From assembly GCA_964617645.1 (NCBI GenBank), contig CAZTYE010000004.1, positions 1-64,000 on the forward strand: DNA of 64,000 nt, given 5' to 3'. A program made the position numbers and the translations under genes. Under the pieces are notes generated by a model, which had not been told where the DNA came from, did no database searches, and worked only from the letters and a program-made list of their open reading frames with translations. Each line of letters opens with the position of its first letter. The first letter of the stretch is position 1. Shown here one piece after another: positions 1 to 8,115 of this stretch. The stretch comes from JADJGC01 sp964617645 (GTDB lineage: Bacteria > Zixibacteria > MSB-5A5 > CAIYYT01).

Positions 1-470
1 GGATTCCTATCCCGACGACCAAGTCGAGAGCCATTTTCGTCGCTCCGAACCGTAAACTCGTAGCATTCCACTACAACTTTCCCCCACCGGACCCTTAGTA
101 GAGGCACGATTGTCATCGCGGATGATTTTCCTCGCCGATCTCGCCGTCGTACCTGACGTGTTCTTTGGCGGCCGCCATTGTCGTAAAAACGCGAACCGCG
201 GCAGGACAAGGCGTCGAGATCAAATCCAAACTCCGGTGGCTTGCGACGCCGGTAACCGGATGCGAGAAGATCAACCGCAGTGCAATCGCTTCAGAATCGT
301 CGTTCGGGATTTCCGGAAACGTGACGCCCACACTGGGCGCGGCGCGACGCGAAAGCCCGATCAGGCGCCTGATTAGCTCGAGCTATGCCCTATTTTTTCC
401 AGAAAGGACGAAGTACAGACAAGCAAACAAACGATCAAACACAATTTGCGCCGTCAGTGCGGCGCAATAA
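1..470. other. Region without a convincing gene
   Basis: I find no recognisable gene here. A minus-strand open frame lacking homology I can name runs from about 372 to 113. It has no clear start codon with a ribosome site (an internal GTG lies at 331). Its codon use is plausible, so a small gene or the 3' remnant of one cannot be excluded. The window edge also prevents judging whether a gene enters from the left. Confidence 0.4.
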
Positions 471-1439
471 TCAAGACTCGTCGAAATGCGCATCCTGCGA
501 AAACTGCGGCCGATAGTGGTTCGGACTGCCGAGTTCCTGCACCCAGCCGCGATAAAACCCGAGCCGCTCGAATTCGTCGACAACCTCTTCGTACTCCTCG
601 GCGTAGAGGTACCGCCCCAATTGCGGGTGGTTGTACACCTTCGGCGTCGGCCAGTATTGCGACATCAGCGACACGTGCACCGACGGCGATAATTCGTCCG
701 CGATGAAACGCAGGACGGCCTTGCTGTTTTCGATTTGCCCGGGCAGCACCAGATGCCGGATGATCAATCCCGATTCCGCGACTTCGTCGTCATCGACGAA
801 CAAATTCGCGCCCTTTTGGCGGAACATTTCGCGCAGGCACGCCGTCGCGAACTCGGGATATCGCGGCGCCTGCGAGTACTCGCGCGCCAGCGATTCGTCC
901 ATGTATTTGAGATCGGGAAGATAAACGGCGATTTGACCTTCAAGCGACTTGATCACATCGACCTTGTCGTACCCGCCGTTGTTAAAAACAAAGCGCGTCT
1001 CCGGCCGCAACTGCCGCACGGCCGTCATGATCGCTTTCATTTGCGGAATGAAATGCGACGGCGACACGAAACCGATAAGCTTGATTCCGGTATCGAGAAT
1101 CGCAAGCACGCGCCGGAGAATTTCGCGCAGGTCGGTGATTTCATTGACCGTGTCTTCGCGATTGCGACTGATCTCGCAGTTTTGGCAGTAGCGGCATTGC
1201 ATGTTGCAATGGCTGAAGAAGATATTGCAGATTCCGTTCTTCCCCGACAGCGCCGGTTCTTCGCCGCGATGTGCGAAGATCGACGACACGGCAAATCCAA
1301 CACCGCTCTGGCAGAAACCCAGCTTGGGCGATTCGCGATCGACATGGCACTCGCGTGGGCAGATCGAACAATCGCGCAGTTCAGCCAGCGGCGCAAGAAT
1401 CGTGCCCCAGTTGAGATCACCAAAGAGGTCGCCAGTCAC
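471..1439 (-). CDS. Radical SAM protein, PflX-like (COG1313 type)
   Basis: A 322-residue radical SAM protein related to pyruvate formate-lyase activating enzymes. The CxxxCxxC motif for the SAM-binding 4Fe-4S cluster is at C78, C82 and C85. An N-terminal cysteine group (C24, C27, C31, C43), typical of PflX-like proteins, may hold a second metal site. The substrate is unknown for the family, and no pyruvate formate-lyase-like partner is in the window. The start used is a GTG with no clear ribosome site, so the N-terminus is uncertain. The HD hydrolase gene upstream on the same strand is 200 bp away, so co-transcription is possible but not shown. The family call is firm; a specific glycyl-radical activating role is not. 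Confidence 0.82.
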   Translation of the reverse strand: MTGDLFGDLNWGTILAPLAELRDCSICPRECHVDRESPKLGFCQSGVGFAVSSIFAHRGEEPALSGKNGICNIFFSHCNMQCRYCQNCEISRNREDTVNEITDLREILRRVLAILDTGIKLIGFVSPSHFIPQMKAIMTAVRQLRPETRFVFNNGGYDKVDVIKSLEGQIAVYLPDLKYMDESLAREYSQAPRYPEFATACLREMFRQKGANLFVDDDEVAESGLIIRHLVLPGQIENSKAVLRFIADELSPSVHVSLMSQYWPTPKVYNHPQLGRYLYAEEYEEVVDEFERLGFYRGWVQELGSPNHYRPQFSQDAHFDES

Positions 1440-1638
1440 ATGAGCAATGTAGGCACGAACGGTTCACGATGCAAGCAACGGTCGGACCGGCGAAGACTGA
1501 AGGCCAACCTGATCTGCACGCAAGTCTGCAGTTTCAATTTAAGCGAGGGATTAGCGTCAAGGATCGAAGCGCCATCCGATCAATCGTATCTTCGATGGAA
1601 TTTCGGGCGCGCAAGTGTCTCGCAGTGCCGGAATGCGC

Positions 1639-2079
1639 TTATAGCTTGGTCAAGTGTTGCCATGCTGCCCGATACTTCGAAATCCGAGCGAGGTCCTCGC
1701 TACTCACTTCGCACAGCCTGTCGAGATTCATGTTGTCTTCGAGATCACCGATCTTCACTAAGGTGGCAACGGGATTGCTCGAAACACGGACAATGAAATC
1801 GTCGTAAATTTCATCTGGACGTTTTGTAAGACACTCGATCGCTGCAATCACTTCCGACGTGAATCCGGCGGACTTCAACTGCTCCATTGTCCAATCAGAG
1901 TCTTCGACTACGTCGTGGAGAATCGCAACGATACGGGTATCGTTGCTGGTCATTCGAGACATAACCCGCAGCGGGTGCAGAATGTAGGCTTGCCCCGCTT
2001 TGTCGATCTGGCCACGATGAGCATCAAGTGCTATCTCGAGCGCGAGTTCGAGCTGAGAATTCTCTCGGTTCAGCGACAT
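1639..2079 (-). CDS. Small SpoT/Mesh1-like HD-domain hydrolase
   Basis: A 146-residue single-domain protein matching the hydrolase half of RelA/SpoT proteins. The expected metal ligands are present: H21 (AHRGQ), H35 (HP), the H55-D56 pair followed by VVED, and a late aspartate in VKIGDLEDN. There is no synthetase, TGS or ACT domain, so it would be a small alarmone hydrolase breaking down (p)ppGpp or a related nucleotide such as NADPH. That activity is inferred from the family. I chose the ATG at 2079; a TTG at 2085, abutting the aminotransferase stop codon, is possible. The tight spacing suggests co-transcription with the upstream aminotransferase. Confidence 0.8.
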   Translation of the reverse strand: MSLNRENSQLELALEIALDAHRGQIDKAGQAYILHPLRVMSRMTSNDTRIVAILHDVVEDSDWTMEQLKSAGFTSEVIAAIECLTKRPDEIYDDFIVRVSSNPVATLVKIGDLEDNMNLDRLCEVSSEDLARISKYRAAWQHLTKL

Positions 2080-2085
2080 GTTCAA

Positions 2086-3315
2086 CTAATGCCGCCTCTG
2101 GTACTCCGCCACCGCCCGCACCAAGAGTTGCAGCGCATGCCGAAGATCAGACTCTTTCAGCACGTACGCGATGCGAATCTCTTGGCGGCCGTTGGAAGGA
2201 TCGGCGTAGAAACCATCGCCGGGGGCCACCATCACCGTCGCGCCGTCGTGCGAAAAATCGGTGAGCAGCCACTGCGCGAAGTCGTTGGCATCGGCGACCG
2301 GAAGTTTCGGCATGATATAAAACGCGCCCGCCGGTTTCGTGAACACCGCGCCGGGAATCTTGGCCAACTCTTCGCACACGATATCGCGGCGCTTTTGATA
2401 TTCGCCGATCATCGCATCGAGGAATCGCTCGATCGTCTGATAGCCGGCAATCGCGCCCATCTGCTCAATGGTCGGCGGACACAGTCGCGCCTGCCCCAGT
2501 TTCAATGCGCTGTCAAGCACGTCGCGGTTCTTGCTGACCAGGCAACCGATTCGCGCCCCGCAGGCGGAGAAACGTTTGGAGATCGAATCGAGACAAATCG
2601 CGCGGTCGGCGACTTCGGGGAAGGTGAGAATGCCGGTATGCTTGCCGCCGTCGTAAGTGAACTCGCGGTAGACTTCATCGGCCAGCAGCCAGAGGTTGTG
2701 CTCGCGCGCCAAATCGATCAAAGTCTGCAATTCGGCGCGTGTGAAGATCGCCCCGGTTGGATTATTCGGCGAGCAGAAGAGAATCGCGCGCGTGCGCGGC
2801 GTAATGCGCTTCGCGAATTCTTGTTTCGCCGGAAGCCGGAATCCGTCTTCCACTTTCGTCGGCACGGCCACCAGTTTCATTGCCGCCATGCTGGCAAAAC
2901 CGTTGTAATTAGTGTAGAACGGCTCGGGCACGAGCACTTCGTCGCCGGCATCGCCAACGGTCATCAGCGCAAAGAGGATTGCCTCCGAGCCGCCGGTGGT
3001 GACCACGATTTCATCGGCGCTGACCTGAATATCGAAACGCAGGAAGTATTTCCGAATCTCCTCGCGGAGCGCAAGCAGTCCTTGCGATGGCCCATACGCC
3101 AGCACCGGCTCGGAAAACTTCGTGACGGCGGCCATGATCTCCGGCGGCGTGACTATGTCCGGCTGGCCGATATTAAGATGATACACCTTGGTGCCGCGTT
3201 TTTTGGCGGCATCCGCCAGCGGCACCAACCGGCGAATCGGCGAGGCCTGCATTTCCGCGGCGCGCAGCGATATCGGCGCCACGGAGTTTGAGCGTTCAGC
3301 TATCTTGGGATTCAT
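2086..3315 (-). CDS. PLP-dependent class I/II aminotransferase (AspB-like)
   Basis: A 409-residue fold-type I aminotransferase of the aspartate aminotransferase group. The PLP-binding signatures are clear: SPNNPTG at about 182-188, the aspartate D213 in ADEVY, and the Schiff-base lysine K247 in SISKRFSACGARIG. Length is normal for the family. Substrate cannot be read from sequence; aspartate, aromatic or branched-chain amino acids are all possible. It is the first gene of a small minus-strand group with the HD hydrolase directly downstream. The start is an ATG at 3315, and the divergent ArsR gene begins about 185 bp away. Confidence 0.88.
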   Translation of the reverse strand: MNPKIAERSNSVAPISLRAAEMQASPIRRLVPLADAAKKRGTKVYHLNIGQPDIVTPPEIMAAVTKFSEPVLAYGPSQGLLALREEIRKYFLRFDIQVSADEIVVTTGGSEAILFALMTVGDAGDEVLVPEPFYTNYNGFASMAAMKLVAVPTKVEDGFRLPAKQEFAKRITPRTRAILFCSPNNPTGAIFTRAELQTLIDLAREHNLWLLADEVYREFTYDGGKHTGILTFPEVADRAICLDSISKRFSACGARIGCLVSKNRDVLDSALKLGQARLCPPTIEQMGAIAGYQTIERFLDAMIGEYQKRRDIVCEELAKIPGAVFTKPAGAFYIMPKLPVADANDFAQWLLTDFSHDGATVMVAPGDGFYADPSNGRQEIRIAYVLKESDLRHALQLLVRAVAEYQRRH

Positions 3316-3442
3316 ATCACACCGTCAATTCAAGGTCGCGGACGTGTCGCACGGATCATAGCGTTAGCCAGTCTAAGGCGCGCCGCTCAGGCTGTCAATC
3401 GAAATGTCGAAGATCATTTCGCGCGCAGCGGCGGAGAATCGC

Positions 3443-3471
3443 TTGACAGTTTCGCTTGGCGAAACGATTTT
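3443..3471 (+). promoter_or_regulatory. Putative arsR-type promoter with palindromic operator in the spacer
   Basis: A TTGACA box at 3443-3448 is followed by exactly 17 bp and then GATTTT at 3466-3471. The whole 17 bp spacer is a perfect inverted repeat, GTTTCGC-TTG-GCGAAAC (3449-3465). The regulator gene starts 30 bp downstream. A dyad filling the promoter spacer fits autorepression by the dimeric winged-helix regulator; this is inference. The -10 box is weak (3 of 6). Confidence 0.5.
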
Positions 3472-3500
3472 GCGTCTCGCTTGGAGGAGGGAGACAAGAA

Positions 3501-3815
3501 GTGAGTGATGCGACGCGACACGTGCAGATATTCAAGGCGCTCTCGGACGAGACGCGACTGAAAATTATCCTTATGCTGAATACGCGCGCGCGCTCGGTGG
3601 GCGAAATCGTCGACTTCTTCAATCTCACGCAACCGACAATCTCCCGTCATTTGCTCCTGCTCAAGCAAGCCGGTCTGCTCGTCTCCAAACGTCGCGGTCA
3701 GCAAGTGATTTACTCGATCAACGAAGACGGCCTGCGCGAGGATACGCTCGGATTTTTTCGCAACATCGAATGCCTCAAACCGCTGATCGCCGCCGCGCCC
3801 CAGAAGAAGAAGTAG
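3501..3815 (+). CDS. ArsR/SmtB-family winged-helix transcriptional regulator
   Basis: A 104-residue ArsR-type repressor. Residues about 5-85 form the winged helix: FKALSDETRLKII, then the recognition helix in LTQPTISRHLLLLKQAGLL and a wing in RRGQQVIYSI. The GTG start at 3501 is chosen because a strong ribosome site (GGAGG at 3483-3487) precedes it at normal spacing. The usual metal-sensing ELCVCDL motif is absent and only one cysteine is present near the C-terminus, so it probably does not sense arsenic or cadmium by the classical site. It likely regulates itself through the dyad upstream. The target genes are unknown. Confidence 0.88.
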   Translation: MSDATRHVQIFKALSDETRLKIILMLNTRARSVGEIVDFFNLTQPTISRHLLLLKQAGLLVSKRRGQQVIYSINEDGLREDTLGFFRNIECLKPLIAAAPQKKK

Positions 3816-3835
3816 CACTCGTACCTTAGAATCCT

Positions 3836-3900
3836 GTAGGAGCGACTTTAGTCGCGACCCCGATCACAGAACGGGAAATCGCGGTTAAAGCCGCTCCTAC
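3836..3900. repeat. Inverted pair of REP-like palindromes
   Basis: The unit GTAGGAGCGACTTTAGTCGC (from 3836) recurs inverted at 3879-3900 with about 19 of 22 bases matching. Each unit carries its own dyad around TTTA. This is the BIME-like arrangement of extragenic palindromes. It lies just downstream of the regulator gene and may also act as an mRNA 3' end. Confidence 0.75.
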
Positions 3901-3985
3901 GGCGCGGTGTCGAACTCACGATGGTGCTGCGACACCCCCACAGCAAGCCAAGCGCGCTACTGCCGCACGAATCCCTCTCCCCCAA

Positions 3986-4010
3986 CCCCTCTCCCTGTTA
4001 GGGAGAGGGG
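3986..4010. terminator. Perfect 10 bp stem between convergent genes
   Basis: CCCCTCTCCC and GGGAGAGGGG enclose a 5-base loop (TGTTA). The stem lies between two convergent genes, 16 bp from the cupin stop codon. It resembles the dispersed CCCTCTCCC element seen in many bacterial genomes. It could serve as a bidirectional terminator, although no U-run follows directly. Confidence 0.5.
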
Positions 4011-4025
4011 CACGGGGTGAGGGTA

Positions 4026-4397
4026 TTATTCTTCCGTCATTACCGTATCGTCGTGTTCGTACGGGGGAACGCAGATGCAGAGGAAGACCAATTCGCGGTC
4101 GCCGCGATTCCAAATCTTGTGAATTGTACCGGGAGGAAGCGCGACCGCATCACCGGGTCCGACTCGAAAAATCTCGCCGCCAACTCGCATCTCACCGACG
4201 CCTTCGAGGATGTAATAAATCTCTTCGGAAGTTGAATGAAAGTGCTCGGTCGTTGCGCCGCCGGCGGGGACAATGGCCTCGGCCAGCGACTGCCGTGAGA
4301 TCAGCGAATTGCGCGGCGCCATCAACTCGCGGATTCTCGATCCGTCTTTGGTGATGAACGGCTCGCAGTCGGAGAGGTTGACCACCCGCGGTTTCAT
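4026..4397 (-). CDS. Small single-domain cupin protein
   Basis: A 123-residue protein with one cupin beta-barrel. Motif 1 appears as TEHFHSTSEEIYYILEG, giving two histidines and a glutamate for metal binding. Motif 2 is in GDAVALPPGTIHKIWN with the fourth ligand, a histidine. Such proteins bind metal and either isomerise or oxidise small molecules or act as sensors; the substrate cannot be told. Its ATG overlaps the stop of amrS by 4 bp (4394-4397), so the two are translationally coupled, which suggests a shared pathway or simple operon packing. Confidence 0.85.
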   Translation of the reverse strand: MKPRVVNLSDCEPFITKDGSRIRELMAPRNSLISRQSLAEAIVPAGGATTEHFHSTSEEIYYILEGVGEMRVGGEIFRVGPGDAVALPPGTIHKIWNRGDRELVFLCICVPPYEHDDTVMTEE

Positions 4398-5389
4398 TGG
4401 CGAATCTCCGCTTTGGCATTACAGACCGCGCACGCGCCGTTTGCCAGATTCTCCATCGCGACGCGATAGCCGCTGCGGCGAATCAGCACGGCGCGGCAGT
4501 TCGGACAATGAGTGTCGTTCGCGCCGGGGATTTCGGCGTTACCGATGTAAACATGCTTGAGTTTTGCGATCGCCAGTTCATGTGCGCGTTGCATGCGCTC
4601 GATCGGCGTCGCACCGACAGTCATCTCATGCTGCGGGAAATACCGCGAAAAGTGCAGCGGAATGCGGTCGCTAAGCGCGGCGAGGAAATCGATCAGTTGG
4701 CTGAAGTCTTCATCCTTGTCATTCAGTCCGGGGATGACCAAGTTGGTTATTTCGACAGCGACGCCCGTCTGGAACGCCAGACGAGCTGTGCGCAATACGT
4801 CGGTGAGCGTCCCGCTGCAAACGGACTCATAAAACGACGGATTCATCGACTTGATGTCGATGTTGATGGCGTCGATGTCGGGGAGCAATTCTCGCAGTGG
4901 CGCTTCGTTGATGTAACCGTTGCTGACGAGCACGATTTTCAGCTCCTGTTTGTGCGCCCGAGGCGCGATGTCGGCGATGTACTCCCACCAGATCAACGGC
5001 TCGGCATAGGTGAACGCGATCCCGACGGAGTGCGCGTGTTTCGCCATTTCGACAAGATCCTGCGGCGGGATATACCGCGTCGGATGCTCGCGCTGCGATA
5101 TCTGCCAGTTCTGGCAATTCTTGCAGCGCAAGTTGCAGCCGTTCGGCCCCACCGAGAGGATCTTCGATCCGGGATAAAAATGATAGAGCGGTTTCTTTTC
5201 AATCGGATCGATGTTCAGCGCCACAACTTGCCCATAGTTGGTGGCGAGCAATTTGCCGTCCACGTTTTCCCGCCCGGCGCAGACTCCGACCTGGCCGGGT
5301 TTGAGTTTGCAGAGCCTGGGGCAAAGCACGCATTGCACTTCGCCGTTTTCGAGCGCCTGCCAGTGGCGCGCGAGATTAGGCTGATCCAT
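4394..5389 (-). CDS. amrS: AmmeMemoRadiSam-system radical SAM enzyme
   Basis: A 331-residue radical SAM enzyme of the AmrS group (PflA-like, COG1180). The cluster-binding CxxxCxxC is at C85, C89 and C92 (CNLRCKNC). An N-terminal cysteine set (C20, C23, C27, C37) fits the extra metal site typical of the group, and a late CPNC/CAVC cysteine pair suggests a zinc-ribbon tail. In many genomes amrS sits with memo and amrA (AMMECR1) genes. Neither is here; instead a cupin is coupled downstream. The reaction of the family is not firmly established. The gene overlaps gmhB upstream by 14 bp. Confidence 0.85.
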   Translation of the reverse strand: MDQPNLARHWQALENGEVQCVLCPRLCKLKPGQVGVCAGRENVDGKLLATNYGQVVALNIDPIEKKPLYHFYPGSKILSVGPNGCNLRCKNCQNWQISQREHPTRYIPPQDLVEMAKHAHSVGIAFTYAEPLIWWEYIADIAPRAHKQELKIVLVSNGYINEAPLRELLPDIDAINIDIKSMNPSFYESVCSGTLTDVLRTARLAFQTGVAVEITNLVIPGLNDKDEDFSQLIDFLAALSDRIPLHFSRYFPQHEMTVGATPIERMQRAHELAIAKLKHVYIGNAEIPGANDTHCPNCRAVLIRRSGYRVAMENLANGACAVCNAKAEIRQ

Positions 5390-5933
5390 GACACAAAATC
5401 CAATTCACGGCGACCCGAATATCCTCCGCAACATACGCCGGGCGATCACGGTCGGTCGCCGAGTCGACTTCATTCGCGCCGTAGCCGGTAAGAACCATAA
5501 TTCCTTTGGCGCCGATATTGCGCGCCAACTCCATGTCAAGTAGACGGTCGCCGACGACGAACGACCGGCGCAGATCAAGATCGAATTGCGCGAGCGCTTG
5601 ATCAACCATGCCGCGATTCGGCTTGCGGCATTCGCAGGGGCCGGAAATCGTCGGCAGATGCGGACAATAGTAGACGCCGTCAAATTCGACTCCACCAACA
5701 GCGACCAATTCGCGCAGACGTTGATTACACTTTTCGACGTCCTCGATCGTCCCCAAACCGCGCGCGATGCCCGACTGATTAGTGACGACGAATAGCCGGT
5801 AACCCGCCATCTGCGCCAATTGCAAGGCTTCGAGGGCTCCCGGGATCAACTCGACCTGGAACGGATCGTAGTTGTATTCTTTCTCTACGTTAATCGTCCC
5901 GTCGCGGTCAAAGAAGATAGCGCGCTCGCTCAT
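5376..5933 (-). CDS. gmhB: D-glycero-D-manno-heptose-1,7-bisphosphate 7-phosphatase
   Basis: A 185-residue HAD-superfamily phosphatase. The nucleophile and acid/base pair are D9 and D11 in FFDRDGTIN, the threonine/serine motif is VVTNQSG, and the Mg-binding aspartates are in VVGDRLLDMELA. The loop with CPHLPTISGPCEC has the zinc-binding cysteines and histidine that mark GmhB. It removes the 7-phosphate during ADP-heptose synthesis. I used the ATG at 5933, which overlaps the stop of the upstream heptosyltransferase by 4 bp (ATGA). That context strongly supports a role in LPS inner-core heptose. Confidence 0.88.
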   Translation of the reverse strand: MSERAIFFDRDGTINVEKEYNYDPFQVELIPGALEALQLAQMAGYRLFVVTNQSGIARGLGTIEDVEKCNQRLRELVAVGGVEFDGVYYCPHLPTISGPCECRKPNRGMVDQALAQFDLDLRRSFVVGDRLLDMELARNIGAKGIMVLTGYGANEVDSATDRDRPAYVAEDIRVAVNWILCHGSA

Positions 5934-6943
5934 CGTCCATTCTCCGGAGTGCTGAGTTTCGTAAGCGCCTGCACAATCGCATTGACATCCATTCTTGTGA
6001 AGCAATAGCGCTGATCGCGGTAGCAAGGTTTGGCGCCGTGTCGACTGCAGGGCGAGCAGTACTCGTTCACCGTAAATGCCGCCGCATGCGGACCCCTCGG
6101 CGCAAAGCCGAGAATCGGATGTGTCGGTCCGAACAAGCTCACGGTCGGTGTCCCAACCGCAGCCGCCAGATGCGCAAGTCCGGAGTCATTCGTGATCGCG
6201 AAGCGCGCGCGCTCTGCGACCGCCGCCGCGCGAGTGATGTCCGATTCAGCGATGATCGACGTTGACGCGACTCCCAATGCCGCCGCCAGTTTTTCCAGCG
6301 TTCCTCGCTCGTGCGGTGCGCCAACGAGAACCGGATCACAAGCGAATTCGCGTTTGAGTGATGCTGCGAGGCCAACCCAGAGTTCGCCTGGGGCCGCTTT
6401 CGTTTCATGAGCCGCCGCCGGCGCCAGCAGACAATAGTCGGGTGCGATGCTCTTGCGCTTTCGTTCTTCCCGCCACCATTGTTGGGCTGGTTGCGGCACG
6501 GAGAGTCGCGGAACGTCATCAAAAAGCGCGCCGCCGACTCCGCGCAGCGCCGCTGCGTAACGTTCGACCGCGTGTGACGGCTTCCGCTTCAACCATTTCA
6601 GTTTCACCGCCGTCCAACGTTGAAACCATTCCTTGTCGGCGCGATGCACGGTCGCTTTCAACCGCGAACACACCTTGCGGCTGCGCCAGTTGCGGTGAAG
6701 ATCAAAGACAGCGTCGAACTTAAGATCGCGGAGGATCGCCATAAGCGCATCGCCGGTTTCATCAGTCCAGCAGTGAACGGCACTGACGGACGGCATCATC
6801 CTTGCCAACTCAGCATACTCCGGTTTCGTTAGAAAGTGGATTTCGGCCCGCGAATTGGCGGCTCGCAGACTGCGCGCGATCGGCTCGGCCAGGATGATAT
6901 CGCCCAGCGAACTGAGCCGAAGCACAAGAAATTTCTCGGCCAT
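5930..6943 (-). CDS. Glycosyltransferase family 9 (ADP-heptose:LPS heptosyltransferase-like)
   Basis: A 337-residue GT9 protein resembling WaaF/WaaC heptosyltransferases, which add heptose to the LPS inner core at the cytoplasmic face of the inner membrane. The N-terminus FLVLRLSSLGDIILAEPIARSL is the GT9 signature. The C-terminal sugar-nucleotide site includes ITNDSGLAHLAAAVGTPTVSLFG (residues about 252-275) followed by GPTHP. The gene sits between uppP (stop 2 bp away) and gmhB (4 bp overlap), so lipid-carrier recycling, heptose synthesis and transfer appear in one operon. Which heptosyltransferase it is cannot be decided from sequence alone. Confidence 0.87.
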   Translation of the reverse strand: MAEKFLVLRLSSLGDIILAEPIARSLRAANSRAEIHFLTKPEYAELARMMPSVSAVHCWTDETGDALMAILRDLKFDAVFDLHRNWRSRKVCSRLKATVHRADKEWFQRWTAVKLKWLKRKPSHAVERYAAALRGVGGALFDDVPRLSVPQPAQQWWREERKRKSIAPDYCLLAPAAAHETKAAPGELWVGLAASLKREFACDPVLVGAPHERGTLEKLAAALGVASTSIIAESDITRAAAVAERARFAITNDSGLAHLAAAVGTPTVSLFGPTHPILGFAPRGPHAAAFTVNEYCSPCSRHGAKPCYRDQRYCFTRMDVNAIVQALTKLSTPENGR

Positions 6944-6944
6944 C

Positions 6945-7742
6945 TTAGAGATAGAGGATAGTCAATATCCCGACGATCGCGCAGTAAAAACCAAAGAGAT
7001 AGAATTTGCGGCCGGCCAGCATCTTGAGCAGCCAGTAAATCGCAAACATTCCGACCAGAAACGATACGGCGGCGCCGACGGCAAACGCGCCGAAATCGGC
7101 GTTGGGCAGGCCGGTTTCGCGCAGATCCAGCGCTTTCAACAGAACGGCGCCCGCCACGGCAGGCAGCGAAAGCAAAAACGAGAAACGCGCCGCTTGCGCC
7201 GGAGCGATTCCCTGAAACAACCCGGCGGCAATCGTCGAGCCCGAGCGCGAAATTCCCGGTAAGATTGCGCAAAATTGCGCGATGCCGACGATGAAAGTAT
7301 TCGTGAAGGTCAACGGTTTCTCGCGGCGCGAGACGAAATGGGTCGCGATCAGGAACGCTGCAGTGACCAGTAGCATCCAACCGGAGAAATTCGCCGAATC
7401 GAATTTGGCTTCAAACCAGTCTTTGAACAGCAACCCGCCGACGGCAGCCGGGACTGAACCGAGAATGATGAAGAGACACATGCGGAAGTTTTCGCGGTGC
7501 CGATCACGGTCGCGCCCAAGCAGAAACGCGACGAATGAAGTCAGCAGACCGGCGATGTCTTTGCGATAATAAATCAGCACCGACAGCAGCGTACCCAAAT
7601 GCAGCGCCACTTCAAGAAAGATGCTCGGCTCATTCACACTGAGCAGCGCTTGGCCGATTACCAGATGCGCCGAGGATGAAATCGGCAGAAACTCGGAAAG
7701 CCCTTGAATCGCGCCGAGGATGATTGCGTCAGTCATAGTCAT
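6945..7742 (-). CDS. uppP: Undecaprenyl-diphosphatase
   Basis: A 265-residue polytopic membrane enzyme that dephosphorylates undecaprenyl diphosphate so the lipid carrier can be reused in peptidoglycan and O-antigen synthesis. The two family signatures are present: QGLSEFLPISSSAHL near residue 14-28, and PGISRSGSTIAAGL near residue 160-173. About eight hydrophobic segments are visible. It also goes by BacA because extra copies give bacitracin resistance. It leads a minus-strand operon with the heptosyltransferase and gmhB. Length and start (ATG at 7742) are normal. Confidence 0.93.
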   Translation of the reverse strand: MTMTDAIILGAIQGLSEFLPISSSAHLVIGQALLSVNEPSIFLEVALHLGTLLSVLIYYRKDIAGLLTSFVAFLLGRDRDRHRENFRMCLFIILGSVPAAVGGLLFKDWFEAKFDSANFSGWMLLVTAAFLIATHFVSRREKPLTFTNTFIVGIAQFCAILPGISRSGSTIAAGLFQGIAPAQAARFSFLLSLPAVAGAVLLKALDLRETGLPNADFGAFAVGAAVSFLVGMFAIYWLLKMLAGRKFYLFGFYCAIVGILTILYL

Positions 7743-8115
7743 GCGTCAGCATCTTCTGCCAATGAGCACGGGGAAAGACCGTTGGGAGAACGCCAGCTAC
7801 GAAATCTTAGAGACGGCATAGAAATCCTGAACCCACAGCAAGCTGTGGGGCATCGACGCAATTGAGACCGACATTCCCGCGAGGGGGACTGTTGAAAAAA
7901 CGTATTCATGTCATTCTGAGCGCAGCGAAGCATCTGTTTGACCTTGTGCAACAATACTCACAGACCCTTCGCCTGCGCAGCGGCTCAGGGTGACAGCCTA
8001 TAGGTCTTTTTCAACAGTCCCGAAGGCGGGAATCCAGCTCATCGTGGAATCTGTTTTCCGCATTCGCTACTGCCAAGACTTCACAATCCAAACGAAGTTC
8101 AATGCGACTTCCCAT
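7743..8115. other. Non-coding stretch with hairpin and MITE-like element
   Basis: No gene is evident. It contains a CCCACAG-CAAG-CTGTGGG hairpin (7832-7849) and the 161 bp inverted-repeat element at 7873-8033. Confidence 0.7.
7873..8033. repeat. MITE-like element with 27 bp imperfect terminal inverted repeats
   Basis: The ends at 7873-7899 and 8007-8033 are inverted copies matching at 22 of 27 positions; the mismatches fall in one 5 bp block and the inner 14 bases, GGACTGTTGAAAAA, match exactly. A second, weaker inverted pair lies inside (GTCATTCTGAG near 7910 against CTCAGGGTGAC near 7985). There is no coding capacity and no obvious target-site duplication. It may be a non-autonomous element or a folded dispersed repeat. 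Confidence 0.7.

Noticed and set aside
110..376. Plus-strand open frame at the left edge
   Set aside because: Arg-rich composition and no ribosome site; neither strand of this stretch has a convincing gene.
1915..3291. Plus-strand open frame of about 458 codons opposite the aminotransferase and HD genes
   Set aside because: Composition is that of an antisense shadow in G+C-rich DNA, and it spans two real genes.
3449..3465. Classical arsenic-responsive ars operon
   Set aside because: The regulator lacks the metal-binding cysteine motif and no arsB or arsC lies next to it; the LMW phosphatase at 46 kb is unlinked.
7873..8033. Insertion sequence at the inverted-repeat element
   Set aside because: Far too short for a transposase; no coding potential inside.
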